64,000 nucleotides of DNA. Source: Oreocharis arfaki (Eukaryota > Chordata > Aves > Passeriformes > Paramythiidae). Numbering within the stretch: position 1 is the stretch's first letter; each line of letters opens with the position of its first letter. This document shows positions 12,070 through 24,542 of this stretch, piece by piece. The position numbers and the translations under genes were made by a program. Location of the stretch: assembly GCA_013398015.1 (NCBI GenBank), contig VZRR01011642.1, positions 58,817 to 122,816 of the forward strand, read 5' to 3'. Under the pieces are notes generated by a model, which saw only the letters and a program-made list of their open reading frames with translations, made no database searches and was not told where the DNA came from.

Positions 12070-13324
12070 TCTCGGCTTCTCCTATGCTTGTGTCCCTGAC
12101 TGACTTTTGTTGCATGGCTGTTCCATTTAAACACAAAGGACATTTTATCCTGGCACTCCTGCAAGCCTTGTCAGTGGGTAAAGAATCAACCCACTGCATC
12201 TTTTGTGCTCTGCATTTTTATGAGTGATCATTCTGCAGCCCATGCTATAATTGCACAGTTATCCTCAACAGGATTTATATGGATGTCTCTTCTGAAAATG
12301 TGACCTTCAGGTAGAGTAACAACAAAAGAGATGTGAGAAGATGCTAAACATATTGTTTAGTTTTAGTTGTGCTGGCTGTAAAAGTAATGGAAATATTAAA
12401 AAATGTTTTTCTTTCCTGTTAAAAGCATGCAGATTTGAATACCTTAAGGACATGATCCTAATGAAAAATGTGTTGTTTTCATTCAGCCCATTCCTGGAGT
12501 AAGAGTCATTTCAAGCAAGCAGATTATCAGTTTTATTCTATTTTTGGCAAAATCTCCATGCATACAAGATAATTGAAGGTGTAATATTAGACTTTTTATA
12601 GCTTTAGCACAATAAAGTATGGCAAAAAAATAGAAAAATTGTCTGATTATGTCATCCATTTACTGAAATAATATTACTTCAAATACAGGTAATGAAGATC
12701 TTCTTCACTGAAATCAGTGGGAAAATTTCTACGGCTTTTAAACTGAGCTGTGGCTTAGATCTTTTTCCTGCTCTGATTGTTTTTTGAATTTCATTACTAG
12801 AATTTACATTTGAGAGGGATCTTAATATTTTCCAGTTGAGCATATATCTATATATTTACACATGTGCGTGTGATTGTGCAGAAATGGACTTGAAGAGAGT
12901 TACCTGTTTGCATTTTTTGGAGAGAGCCATTACAATGAGAGTGTTTGTCAGCATATACTGCAGTTACCTCTGATTTCAGTGGCTGGAGACAGCTGGGCAT
13001 TGTAACTCCTGGTAAACAAACACCAAGTTGACAAGTACTGCTTCCAGGTTAGGAACCACGCTATATTGCTAAATAATCTAAAAATCCATCTGTGCCGCTC
13101 AGGGAAAAGACTTCGGTGGAAAGGGTGAGATTTTTGGTAGCATCACACTGGTTTGTCTCCACTCCCACCGAGCTGATGGGAGCACTGCCCACAGCTTCAG
13201 AAGAGCAGGGCTCAGCAGTGCTGCTCACAGGAGTCACATCACACCATTTGCTCTTTCTACTTATTCCGAAAGGAAAAAATGGCTTGACCTATGCATAACT
13301 TTCTTGTGCTTAATTTGCCAGCTG

Positions 13325-13600
13325 GTGAGTGTCACATGTTGAATTCGGGCGGTGTAAATAACAATCTCTTTAATAGTTAACATTTTCACTGACAACACAG
13401 TCGCTGAGCTTGGACAGCTGATTGCTGCTGCTGTAGAGCTAAATCCTTAAATATTATCAAACTAATACCCTTGTATGGTCACACTGGATAGAGATTAGTG
13501 AAAGCCATAATCCTATTTAATTTAACACAGTCCCAGGGATTTTCCTCTACAAAGAATTTGGTCACATGCATACTGCATAATTTGCATAGTTCTTGAATAT
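13325..13600. promoter_or_regulatory. possible conserved enhancer-like segment
   Basis: Repeat-free segment with a perfect octamer ATTTGCAT at 13580-13587, an E-box-type CAGCTG in GGACAGCTGATTG near 13412, and several homeobox-type TAAT/ATTA cores. Individually these motifs are common. The call rests on their clustering and the non-repetitive look of the sequence. Conservation is not tested. Confidence 0.18.
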
Positions 13601-14069
13601 ATGGACCCTTTCTGGGAGCAGGGCTGTCTGCCAATTTAATGGCAGTTATTAAATCCCACTCTACTTTGTACCACAGTCCAGATGCAGGTATATGCTAGAA
13701 GAAGCTCATGGTTAGTTAGAATTTGTTGTGGCTCTGAGCTATGCCCCAGCTCGTTCTCTCAGGTCATCTGTTTCCCCCTCAGAGGAGGGTGTTATCCCTC
13801 AGCAAAGGTACTGCAGTTAATTTTACCCAGTGCAGCCCAGCCAAGATCCAGCTGTCCAAGAACTCAGACATATAAAATCTGACTGTGCTTGAACTGTCAC
13901 AGGCTTTGGGGTTTGTGGTTAAGCAACTCATATGCCAGCCATAGGAAAGGTCTGATTTTTACGTGCTGAGCACAGTTAAGTCCATTTGCCTTCAACACCA
14001 CGTGATATCATTGACACTGCAGCAGATTAGATTTGGACAATTAGGGTTAGCCCTTTTTGGTTCTGGATT

Positions 14070-14117
14070 TTGTTGTTGTTGTTGATGATGATGATGTCAT
14101 TGTTGTTGTAGTTGTCT
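14070..14117 (+). repeat. TTG/ATG trinucleotide repeat
   Basis: A run of about five TTG units passes directly into about four ATG units, then a second short TTG run to about 14117. It is an imperfect compound microsatellite, followed by a pyrimidine stretch that mimics a splice acceptor tract. No coding exon can be argued after it. Confidence 0.85.
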
Positions 14118-15424
14118 TCTTTTTTTCCCCCCTGTGCAGATCTATTGTCTGAATGGAAAAAGGAGACACTGTCCCCTTCTCAAGGTCTCTTAGCTAACAT
14201 CATTGCTTATCAGGACCAGCTGCAGATTGCTAGGACCATGTGCTTGGCAGTCACAGATACACTGCAGACCTCACCGGGCACAGATGGTACAGCTCTGCTG
14301 GGTGGGTCACCCTGGACAGAGGTGTGGGAGTCTAGAGGAAAGGAGATGTGCTGAAAGCAGTAAGCTATGTGGCCAGCTCTGTTTTCAAACATGTATTGAA
14401 TCCCAGCAGGCTGAAACCACAGGATGCTGCCTGCCACCTAGTCAGGAGCTTCCTTTCCAAGCACAGCGTCAGTCCAGCTAGTCTTGCAGGGCTCTTAGTT
14501 CATTTTTTTTCCCTGTTACACAATATTTGTAGCCGTTTATAGGCTTTTGGTATTTATTGCAGGGAAATTATTGTGAAATTTTGATCAACAGATTTCAGGG
14601 TAGTGAAGCAGCTCCAGAGACAGGGAGCAATCTTCCACCTTCTTTTTCCTGGCAATTTCCAAGCATGTTGGGGCAAATATGTGGCCTGGCTGATTTCCAT
14701 GTGAGAGAGTGGCCCTGCTCTCCTCAAGAGGGATTGGTATATTAAAGCAGCTCGGACACAGAAACTTCTTCACCTTCTCCAGCACCATGCTGGAGGTAGA
14801 AGCCTTCCCCTCCAGGAAGAGGAGAGAGTGGTTTGAGTTGATTAGGTTTCCAGGTTATTTTCAATAACTTAGGCACCACCTGAATGGCTGTTGACTTAAA
14901 AAACAGAGTAATTATTAATATTGTTACTACTATTACCATTAGTAATAAAATAATGCTTCTTCCAAAAGTGCCTAAGGAGCAAGCTGAGGTAAACTTCATT
15001 TTGCTAGGTGCCCCACAATTTTGGGCTGTCATTCAAGAACACAGTAAATCCTGCTTCAGGGTTCCCACTACTGGATCAAAAGCACCAGAGCCACAGGAGC
15101 CAAAATGCTGATGCTGTATGAAATAATGCTTCCTCCAGCCATCCAGTGTGGTACCAAACCAACCGCAGCTTGTTTTCCCAGCACTGGCAGAGTCAGCATA
15201 AACCCCAGATCAGGTGCTCCCAAAGCTCAGTCGTGTGACCTCCCCTGGCCCAAAACCTCACTGACCACAGATCTACTGTTATTTTTCAAGGCAACATGGT
15301 CTCAGAAGACCCAGTGGTTTTCTCCTGAAGAGCTTGCCAGCTACACAGACAAGAGACTTGTCAGAGTAAAGGTTTAATGGCAAAGCGAAGGGAACAGACA
15401 AATGGTATGTTTGGAGGGGCAGTG

Positions 15425-15580
15425 AAGGAGCAAAAGATTGTGAGGAGAACACACTGATGGAAAGGTGAGGGAGGGTGAGGACACAGAAAAGCGAGGAGAA
15501 ATAAGAAAAGATAGATGGATAGAGAAGCTATTAAAAGTCCTAGCTGAGAAAGAAGAGACAGAAGAAAGAGACGATACAAA
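15425..15580 (+). repeat. purine-rich tract
   Basis: The + strand is strongly enriched in A and G across this stretch, with many GAGG, GAAA and AGAGA steps. This asymmetry creates open frames of about 111-115 codons on both strands, which should not be read as genes. It is low-complexity sequence without a clear repeat unit. Confidence 0.6.
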
Positions 15581-18500
15581 GGGAACTGGAAAGCCTGGGC
15601 ATAAATTGGGCAAGTTGCTGTGCTGTGCATTTCGCTTGCTGGGTTTCCCCCAATACCTTCCTGGAAGAGGACCCAGAAGGCATTCCTCTTGCTCACAGGT
15701 AGCAGAAGTCACTGAGACTCAGGAACCAACTTCTGCCACATCTAGAGCTATAGTTCACCCTTTTACCTACTCTTCTTGCTGGTGTTTGCTGTTCTTACAA
15801 ACACTTCTCTAGTCTGGCAGAGATGAATAAGGCATAAAGGACAGCAGCTGCCTCAAGAGTTTGCTCATCACAAAAGGATGAGATACTCTGTCTTCTAAAA
15901 CTGACACCTTATCAGAAAAGCAGAACCTGATGACATTTAGCTCTTGTTACAAATATTTACATGTATAGTTGAGACGTGTCAGTTTTACTGCTCTCAGTCA
16001 TGCATAGCAGAGTTTGGCTTATTTGCAGTATGTTTTCACATGTCGTACATCTTTAATCAGACTGGAGCATGGACTGCTTTAATTTTTTTCCATTGATGAT
16101 TCCTGCATGTAGACTAAAAGAATTTTTGTTGCTTTCACTTTACTGGTGTCACATCCTGAAGAAATTATAGGAAGCAACAATTAATTTTACGACTTCTAGC
16201 TCCTTCAATTTGATTATAAATTTGGATTGGAGACATATGTTTTGGCTGCTGCATCAAGTTCCAATATTAGACTTTTTTTTCATAATTGCATGTGAAAACT
16301 AGAAGACAGCAATGTGTACACATCTTTATAATGAAACCTATTACAATAAGTGAAGTGATTCTAAAATGGTATGGTACTAACTGAAATTAAGATTACTAGG
16401 CACCATCATACAGCTCTGTCATCTGCAAAATCTGTCATCTTCTGCCCTGTTCTGGATTTCCCCTCCCTTACCTTCTGCCTCATTTTCTGCCCCTGAGTGG
16501 GGACTGTGCTGGGTCACAGCTGTAGGAAACTAGAGCTTCTTAGAATGTGAGGTGTGTAGGCTGCAAATGCAATGTTTGAACACCATAGCGATACCTTGTT
16601 TTCTTTAAAGGTGCTGTGATATTACTGTTAATATCTGTGTTGGAAAATATTAAAATGCTGTCGTCAGTATCTACTAGAGGTCAGATTTTCCTGCGTACTT
16701 TTTCTTCTCCTGCTGACCTGCTGATTTTTGTGTAACTTATAATGAGTTTAGGCCTGCTGTCCCTGTTTCCCAAGAAACAAACATGCAAACAAAAACCTAG
16801 TAGTGGCTTACTTGGCATTTTTTAGTCTGTAAAATGTGTATGACCACAAAATGCTGAGGTGATACACATCACCCAAGGAGAATGTGGGTCCTGAATTATC
16901 CTGGCAAGCAAGCTGAGGAATTGGCTTGTGAAGAGAGGGGAAGAAGAGAGAGTGGATCTTGCATGGATCCACAAGTGGATCTTGTATGTCTACCACAGTT
17001 GAAGTATCTTTAAAAACATAAAAAGAAGGGGAAGGTAGCAACCTAATTTAGAAAATCTTCAAAATCTTTTTGTGTAATAGTAAAAATCTGAAGTAAATAG
17101 AGCCAAAAGAAAAATGTTTTAATAAGTAAATAATAAGTGATTCATTATGTTGGTTTAAAAACACACAGAACATTACACTGAAAATAAAACCTTCTGAATC
17201 TGTGAACTAGTAATAAGATCAGTGGTCATAATCTTTGTTTCCTCTGTGCTTTTGAAAATGCCTCAGTATAAAATAATTTCTTTATATTAAAAAATTATCT
17301 CTTTTACTGGAAACAGTAGTGAAGTATTAGTTGCTATTAATGTGACCTGAATGTTCCACAATTTTATTGTTTCTGTACACTGAAGTAAACTATGAAATTT
17401 TATTTCTTGAAATACATATGGATTATTTTGTATTATCTGAACTTATTTTACAATCATCCTTCTATTTGAAATGAAACAATTCTGCAAAAGTTTAAAACCA
17501 AGGGGGATGTGCGAGTTAAGAATAAGCTCAGAAAAAACTATTGTGATCAGGTTATCTGTCATTGTGAGATATGTATCTATATATACACATATGTATTCCT
17601 GTCCTCAAGATTTACATGGCTTTATGGAAATTCTTAACCCTTGCTTCTTCCACTTTTTGAGGAACTTGTTTTACGTGATGACCCTCTACCTTCCCTGAGC
17701 TCCAGTGTGAGTTTTCAGAGAGGTGGACCAGAATTTGCAATTCTGTGAGCTTTCTCCCTTCACCTCCCTCCTTCCCACTGGGACTTCCACGTTTTTCTTC
17801 TGGAAAGCCTATTTTATTAAATAAATCAAGCTTCGATTCAAAAGCGTATCGAACGTGCTCACAGAGCTGGGAGTGCTAATAAAGGAGCCTGTGGGGGTGT
17901 GGGGCAGCACTGGTGCTCTCCGAGAGGAGCACAGGATCAGCTTCACATGCCACTCTGCTGCACCACTGCTGCTGAGGGAGAGCATGGGGGAAGAAGGCAA
18001 AGGGCTCCCTTCAGCCTCTTCAGCTTGTGCTACAAAGCCTGAAAAAACATCTGGTCTTTACAGATTCGAAAGGAAAAACTTTTACATAAGAATACAAATT
18101 GGGAAACTGATTTCTTTACATGCCCTTGAAAATGAGTGTCACCCACCGCATATATTATGTCCACCACATACATTATATCCCTGAAATGAGCTAAATTGAA
18201 GCCAGACGTATATTTCTCTTTGATGACTCCATCAAGGTATGTTTCAACTCCTCTCCCCAGTTCTTCAGTCTCTCAAAAGATACATGTGTAGATAAGGGAA
18301 CAGCCTCAAACCCAAGCACAGTAACAGCAGCCAAACAAATGGCTTTCAAAAGAAAAAACCAGCTTTGTAGAACTCTCTTCCTGCAAACAATTTCCTTTTC
18401 CAGTTATAAATTTCAGTTCCTAAAAAAAGCTTCCCTGGAAGAGGCAGAGGAGACAGGGAAATAAGAGTTCAAAGAACCCTATATATTCTGAAACTGGAGA

Positions 18501-21500
18501 AATATGAATCAAACTTTCCAGCCATCCCTCAGGTATACAGATGTAAAGCACCTCTAATTTGCATGCTTGTGTGCCCTATTTAGTAAGCCAGACATTTTTG
18601 GCATCTACATGTACTTATCAAAAAGAAGTTGTATCCAACAGTCTTGCTCTGCAGGGAGTTCGAGTAGGGTACAATTGTTTGATAGCATGCTTAGTGCTAA
18701 TGAGATTACTGTTACTTGAAAAATGCTTCTTATTTTCTATTACCTCTTACTGAGTGTCAAAATCAGCCTACAAGCTCATATATATTTAGCAGACACTGTC
18801 AGGTCTAAGAACCAAAACCTGTTGTGAGCTATATTTTGAAATGCTGGACCTGGTGAAAACAGACCAGACATCCTTATTTGAGGTGAGACTTAAACCTTGC
18901 TTTTGCTATTGCTTCCAAAGACTTCATCATTTTTTCGGAGAGAGATAAATGACTATAAAGGCCACTTATGAAATCAGGAAGACAGAACGAATCAGGAGAA
19001 AATGCACTTCCTCACCAATTCCCATCTCCATAGAAACTCCTCAACTCCGCTATGCCTTCTGCCTATACAGATTAGGCAACCCAGTTTTCCCATAACAGAC
19101 AGCGAAGTCTGACGCCTGCATTGTCTCACAGAGGGGTATCTTGAAGAGCAGAATTTAGGTATAAAAAGAGAACTTTGCCAAGTGCTTAGTGTTGCATTTC
19201 CCAGCTTTCAAATTCTTCCTGTTGCTTTTCAGGTTCGCAAGAAAATTTCTCATGAGAAGCATCAGTATTTGCTGCCAGGGTACCCACAAGTCTGATTACA
19301 CTTTTGTCAAACTATTTTTGCTTCAAAGAATGTGGTGTCATTAAAAGACTAGTCCACACTACCCAGTATTACAAGTCATGTCACTTATGGGGAAGACAGG
19401 GAATCATCAGAGTAAGAATGTGGGACGCTAATTTAAACATAAAGCTTTATTTCCAAATTCACTGAATAGTTTATGCATGAATGGATGTGCTTTTCCAGCA
19501 GTTCAGATAAGCAGATAAAGAGAATGTTTTTCTAATGAAGTGAAATATATGAGAAAATGTATTCATTGATTATTGTTAGGAAAAGGAGAAGTTATTAAAC
19601 CTCAGTAGATAAACATCAGCTTGCAAAGTTCCTTTGTTAATAAGAATAAATTGATAGATTTATAGACTATAAATTTGGCAAGATCATTTGATTGTCTCAT
19701 CAGACCTGTAAATCAAAGACACTAAATCTCACATTAGTACCTCTGAGCTGAATAGAGCTAGACAAGACATGTTGGTAAAGCAGTATATGAAACAAAAGAT
19801 GCAATTCAGCTTGTCAGAAGCCCGATAGCTTTGGGTCAAATCTACCCTCATTAAGTTTTAAAAATAGAGAAAACATCTAAAATTGAAATGCTGTTTTCCA
19901 CAGTTTTTCAGCTTTGACTAAGTGTACCATGTGCTGGTTTACCTGTGAAAATGGCATTTCACTTTTCTTTGTTCTAGGCTTAGTCCATAACACACATACA
20001 CACACACAGAGGAAAATCATACCTCTCTGAAAAACAGGAGGATTTCAAAAAGCAAAAGTTTCAAAATCTCTCGTGTCAGAGGCTGATCACTCATTTTGTA
20101 TGAAAAACCAAAGCGCATAATTTCTTATACAAATATGTCCAGCTTTTGCATTTAGCCTTTATCATACCTTCTTGACTGCTGAAGGGCCCTCTAATATTCT
20201 TTTATAACTGTACTGTAGTCAAGTGTCTCTCAGTTTTATTTTTGATGGACTAAATCACTTGAAGTATTTAAGTCTCTCCCAGTAGGGTATTTTCTATGGC
20301 TTTTGAATACGTCTGTGACTCTGCTTTTAAAAGCTCAATTTTTTCCCAATATATTTTCCTTTCTAATGAATTCATTTTTGCTATAGAGAAAAACGAAGAT
20401 CTCACCCATTTTTCCTACATTTATCATCCATGGATTATATTAGCCCTTTTGTCACGGCCTTGTAGTGAACACTTACATTTTATTGCTTACCTTACCTTTG
20501 ACACTAAATTATTTCAGAAAGATTGCTTTTCAAGATACTACTCTAACTTGATTTCAGAATGCCATTCTAACATATGCCGTAGGCTTATAAGTCTGCAATA
20601 GCCAAAAATCATAGCAATTTTTTCATTTGAAAAGATTTTCTTATCCAACAGTTGACATCACTTTGTACATGTGGTCTGTCTTCATTAATATATGCGAATG
20701 TTGGTGTTATGCGCAGGTTTTTTGCAGTCTGAAATATTTTGTATTTGCAAGTTACTAATTGAAACACTAATTGGGTTTAGTTTTCATGCTAACATGACCA
20801 GAAACATGCCCATTCAGTGAATATTTTTTATCAGTAAGTTTTGGGAACAAGAAAGTTACATATTTTGATTTCTTTACCCATGTATATTTAATCCCAATAC
20901 AATTGCTCCTGCATCTGCATCCTGGTCCCCAACAGTCCTTGTGCCTCCATGAGATGTGTTTCCTAGCCCATGCTCTTTGATTCATTGCTTGTGCTATCCT
21001 CAGGTTCTTGTCTCCTGTGCAAACTCTTCATCACATCTCCATTTTCAGCAAAAATTCTCTTCCTTTTTTTCTCTTCATGGTTATCTTTTTTCTCTTGATG
21101 GAGATGCCTTTTTTTACCTGTGGTTGAAAGTACCGTGTAGAAATAGTATTGCTGGGATGAACGATGAAAAGTTGTGCGCTGATCTCACACTTCGCCTATA
21201 AAGACTCTCCCCTCAGACCAGAGCCCCAGTGTTTGGGCAATTTATGCTCTATTGATTTCAAGGAGGAAAAATTACTATCTGACAGCTACACCACATCCTT
21301 TATTAACATCCAAAGTAGAGTTGGGATTTAGCTAATGAAGCTTAACTATCTCCTTTTGCAGCTGCTGGAAGAAGTAGTCACTTTGGAGGAGCAATTAATA
21401 TCAGGGTTATGTCCTCTTGTCACACTTAAACACCTGAAGCACATCATCCTTGGAGAATCTGGGCCCTTGCCTGAACACCACAGAGGCAGAGTTGTAATGA

Positions 21501-22559
21501 TTTCTCTGTCTCTACTCTGTCACTGTTTAAGGCTATTAAAAATATGGAAAGAGACAGGACTTTCACAGTTTAGAAAAAATTAACTGTTATTTTTGCCTTT
21601 GTGTAAAGGATTTTTTTCTATGCTTTCTGTACTACAGAAATAATTAATTATCTATGGTACCTACATTTGTATTAGTCACAGAGATGTCAGGACACTGACC
21701 CTTGCTATGTTCAGTATGCCCAAACCAAAAGGCATTTTTAGCTGTTTCCAGCAGCAGCCATAGGACCCTGCTCTGTGCTTACACATCTGATAAGGGTTTC
21801 TCTCTGAGTGATAATATAGCATGGGACAATGTGACAAAATTTCTTTCTTTGTTATTTATGAACAGCACATGATAGAAAGTATTACAAGACTTGGCTCCCT
21901 TCTCCCTCCTCTTGACTAATTAGCCTTTGAGCATTGCAAAATGGCTCTGGCACAAGCTGTCAGAAAGCAGGGCTCCAAAGTCACCACTACACGTGAGGCA
22001 GTCTGCACACATTAATAAGGAATTTGCCACTGCTGCTAGAAATCCTTGTTCTCATTCTTTTCTTATTTTTCTTTTGCCCACTTAATGTGCTCTGGGGTCA
22101 ATAGATGTTATCATTTAAATCTTCTCATTCTTTGCTCTGTCTCTCTGCATGCTCGGGGAATTCACATGAACACCAGCTTTGTTGTTTGTCTTGTACAACC
22201 ACGGGTCAGCTGTGGCACTCCTTGTAACCAGGCAAAATGTGGGGTTCATCACTTCTATATTAAAATACTGAGCTAGGTACAGAACTGTGAGCCTGCCTTA
22301 GAAAACAGTATTTTCTCAATGAGTCTCGTCATAAACTGCAGTTTGGTGTTCGTTTTTACATTCTACTTTTTCTCTTCATTCCCTGTTTTGCTTCATCGAG
22401 GAATGCTGAGTTTTATTATTTTAAGAAGTACTCCTAGTAATCAGGATCCCTTTATCCGTACCATGGTCCTACATAAATATAGTGCCAGATTATCTCTTGA
22501 ATCATTTTTTAAGAAGCAGAGGACAAAACAAACTGCAAAGTAAGTTGGAAGGAGCTGTT

Positions 22560-22903
22560 GTCACAGAGCTGGAACGCTCTCCTTCCTGAGGGCGGGGGAA
22601 AAATGAGAGGATTGACAGGCTGAGAGAGATGGGTTGTTCAGCCTGAAGAAAGACTGAAAGACGTTAGACCCTAGAAACCCAGAGACACCCTAGAGCACCT
22701 TCCTGTGCCTAAAGAGTTCCTGCAGGCTGGCTAAAGATGGGCTTTTCACGAGGGCATGTAGCAATACTACAAGGGGGAATGACTTTAAGCTGAAGAGGGC
22801 AGGTTTAGATTGGATATTAGGAAGGAAATCCTTCCTATGAGGGTGGTAAAGCACTGGAAGAGGTTGCCCAGGGAGTCTGTGGATGCCCCATCCCTTTTCC
22901 TTA
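22560..22903 (+). mobile_element. CR1 LINE fragment, sense on + strand
   Basis: Clear avian CR1 3'-proximal sequence: 'acaggctgagagaga' then 'gggttgttcagcctg', the run 'agagcaccttcctgtgccta', 'gggcatgtagcaatac', 'ttagattggatattaggaag', and 'gggtggtaaagcactggaag' leading to a GGATGCCCCATCCC end. The copy is broken at about 22900 before the usual 3' untranslated end and has no intact frame. It is dead. Its right end abuts another CR1 piece in the opposite direction. Confidence 0.9.
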
Positions 22904-23042
22904 GGACTGTACTCAATCCGTTCTCCACCCACTCTGTGTTTGTGCTTGGGAGTGCCCAGCAGCACCTTGCACTTGACCTTGTTAAACCTCATGAGGTTCT
23001 CATGGGACCATCTCTCAAGCCTGCCATGGTCCCTCAAGGAAA
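22903..23042 (-). mobile_element. CR1 LINE fragment, reverse transcriptase C-terminal part
   Basis: On the - strand this encodes LERWSHENLMRFNKVKCKVL, the familiar CR1 ORF2 motif downstream of the reverse transcriptase core (family pattern: L-E-R-W then M-x-F-N-x-x-K-C-K-V-L). A degraded stretch follows, with recognisable R-V-G-G-E and K-E-K-G positions. The frame runs on to about 22690 only because it reads antisense through the neighbouring CR1 piece. It is a truncated remnant, not a functional gene. Confidence 0.85.
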
Positions 23043-24527
23043 AGGATTTTATTGTGAGCTGCTACACCGCTCTGTAGCAATTGCTCTCTTCTGTCTTTTT
23101 TTTCAGCAAGTGCTCTTTTTCTTGACTTTACCAGTGAAAATTCAAACTGTCTCACTTTCCAATTTACGATGTCTTCAAATGGTTTTTAGCCTCTAGAGAA
23201 TACTCAAACAGCAACTGTATATTGGTGTTTTCTCAGCTGATGCCTATCACTGCCCTTTCCTCATAATGTTACACCTGTGCTCTCCAGGCCAGCTTTATAA
23301 TTTAATACCTAGAGCAGGCAGTCACCAGAAGAGTTCCTCTAGGGGAACCTAATCTACAGTAGTTCAGATACTTTACTAAGAAAGCTTTTCTCAGGTATCC
23401 TTTCAAGGTACTTAAAAAGAAGAAAAATTTGTCTGGAAATTGCATTTTCCCTATTCTTTTTTTGCTAATTTCAATGTCTTCTTTGGAGGAAACAGTCATT
23501 ACGAATGCTCAGATACATAAATTATTCTTATTTTTCCCCAAAAAACATTTAGCACTGAGACAGTTATGTCTTATTAAATACATATCTTGAAAAGAGTAGC
23601 AATGCACAACCAGAACTTGCTCTGAATATGTTGCAAAAAGAGTTGTTTCTTTCCATGGGCAATTGAAATGGAAATGTTTCTATTGACTGGTCGGGCATTT
23701 ATAGAATTTGTTAATTATTTTCTTAAGGGACACGTTGGTGGTGTTGATTTACAGCTGAGGAGAGGAAAAGGTTCATTACTGTGTTTAAACATGAGTGCCA
23801 AAAAGTTGGCTGCTAAAGGTACCGGGGTTTGGCTAAACACAGACTCTTCGTGACAGGGTTTCTTGTATGTTACTTCTCCCAGAAAGTCAAACTAAATCCT
23901 ATATGCCCAATTTCCCTTATGTTTTCATTCACCATGACAACTAGCTAAATGTGACCTTGACTTTTAAAGCCATGTGTTGCCATCTGTATTAAAAGAGAGC
24001 TGAAGATGAAAAATTTCTTAGCATTTTTTCTCCCAAAGGAAAGATAAGGATATTATTTGATTTTTTCTTTACTTTCAGACAATGTGATAGAAAAAAAATT
24101 AAATATAAGACAGAAAGAAAAGTGGTGTGTCTGTGTTTCAGGTGGGAAAAGTAAAATTCAATGTTAAGGTATATTTTACTAGGGTAGTTATTGAGATTGG
24201 TCAATCACTTTTGTTCGCTTCTGTTTTCCTGTGAAAAATGGGTTTTCAACAAATTATTTTGAGACTAAAATATTTGCTTTTTGTGAAATTGTCTCCACTC
24301 CTCCTTTCTTAAGGTTCTCAAATACTGAGTTAGAACCCATTTTCCAAATCAGATCCGTTGGAATTGCTGTAAAAGTCTTTTTTGTCCCGTATGAACCAGG
24401 TTTGCATCTAGATGTCACTTCCTGTGGGAAATTATAGGTACCCCTAACATTCGAATTATCCTTGAAGAGAGGAAAAAGGATAGAAAACATCTTTGGGATT
24501 TGGACCGCAGGTAACCCAAAAAATTAC

Positions 24528-24542
24528 TTTTTTTTTTTTTTT
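24528..24542 (+). repeat. (T)15 run
   Basis: Fifteen thymines in a row, following GGTAACCCAAAAAATTAC. Simple homopolymer; read on the - strand it would be a short A tail, but no retroposed sequence is recognised beside it. Confidence 0.9.

Larger units (their letters stand above)
12090..22550. other. long non-coding stretch
   Basis: About 10 kb of AT-rich sequence with no recognised exon or transposon. It contains a trinucleotide repeat near 14.07 kb, a purine-rich tract near 15.5 kb and an enhancer-like segment near 13.3-13.6 kb. The open frames near 14.1-15.8 kb overlap on both strands and reflect biased composition. A 101-codon frame at 20296-20601 has no recognisable domain or splice context. 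Confidence 0.5.

Noticed and set aside
14112..14354. Exon after the pyrimidine stretch ending CTGTGCAG near 14140
   Set aside because: The acceptor looks good, but the following frame matches nothing known and no clear donor in phase follows; overlapping frames are also open.
15361..15812. Overlapping 111-115 codon frames
   Set aside because: Caused by the purine/pyrimidine strand asymmetry of the tract; Ser/Leu/Pro- or Glu/Lys-rich low-complexity products.
20296..20601. 101-codon plus-strand frame in AT-rich DNA
   Set aside because: No domain, no splice or promoter context; consistent with chance.
22690..23037. 115-codon minus-strand frame as a gene
   Set aside because: Only its N-terminal part is CR1 reverse transcriptase C-terminus; the rest is antisense reading of an adjacent CR1 piece. 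It is a transposon remnant.
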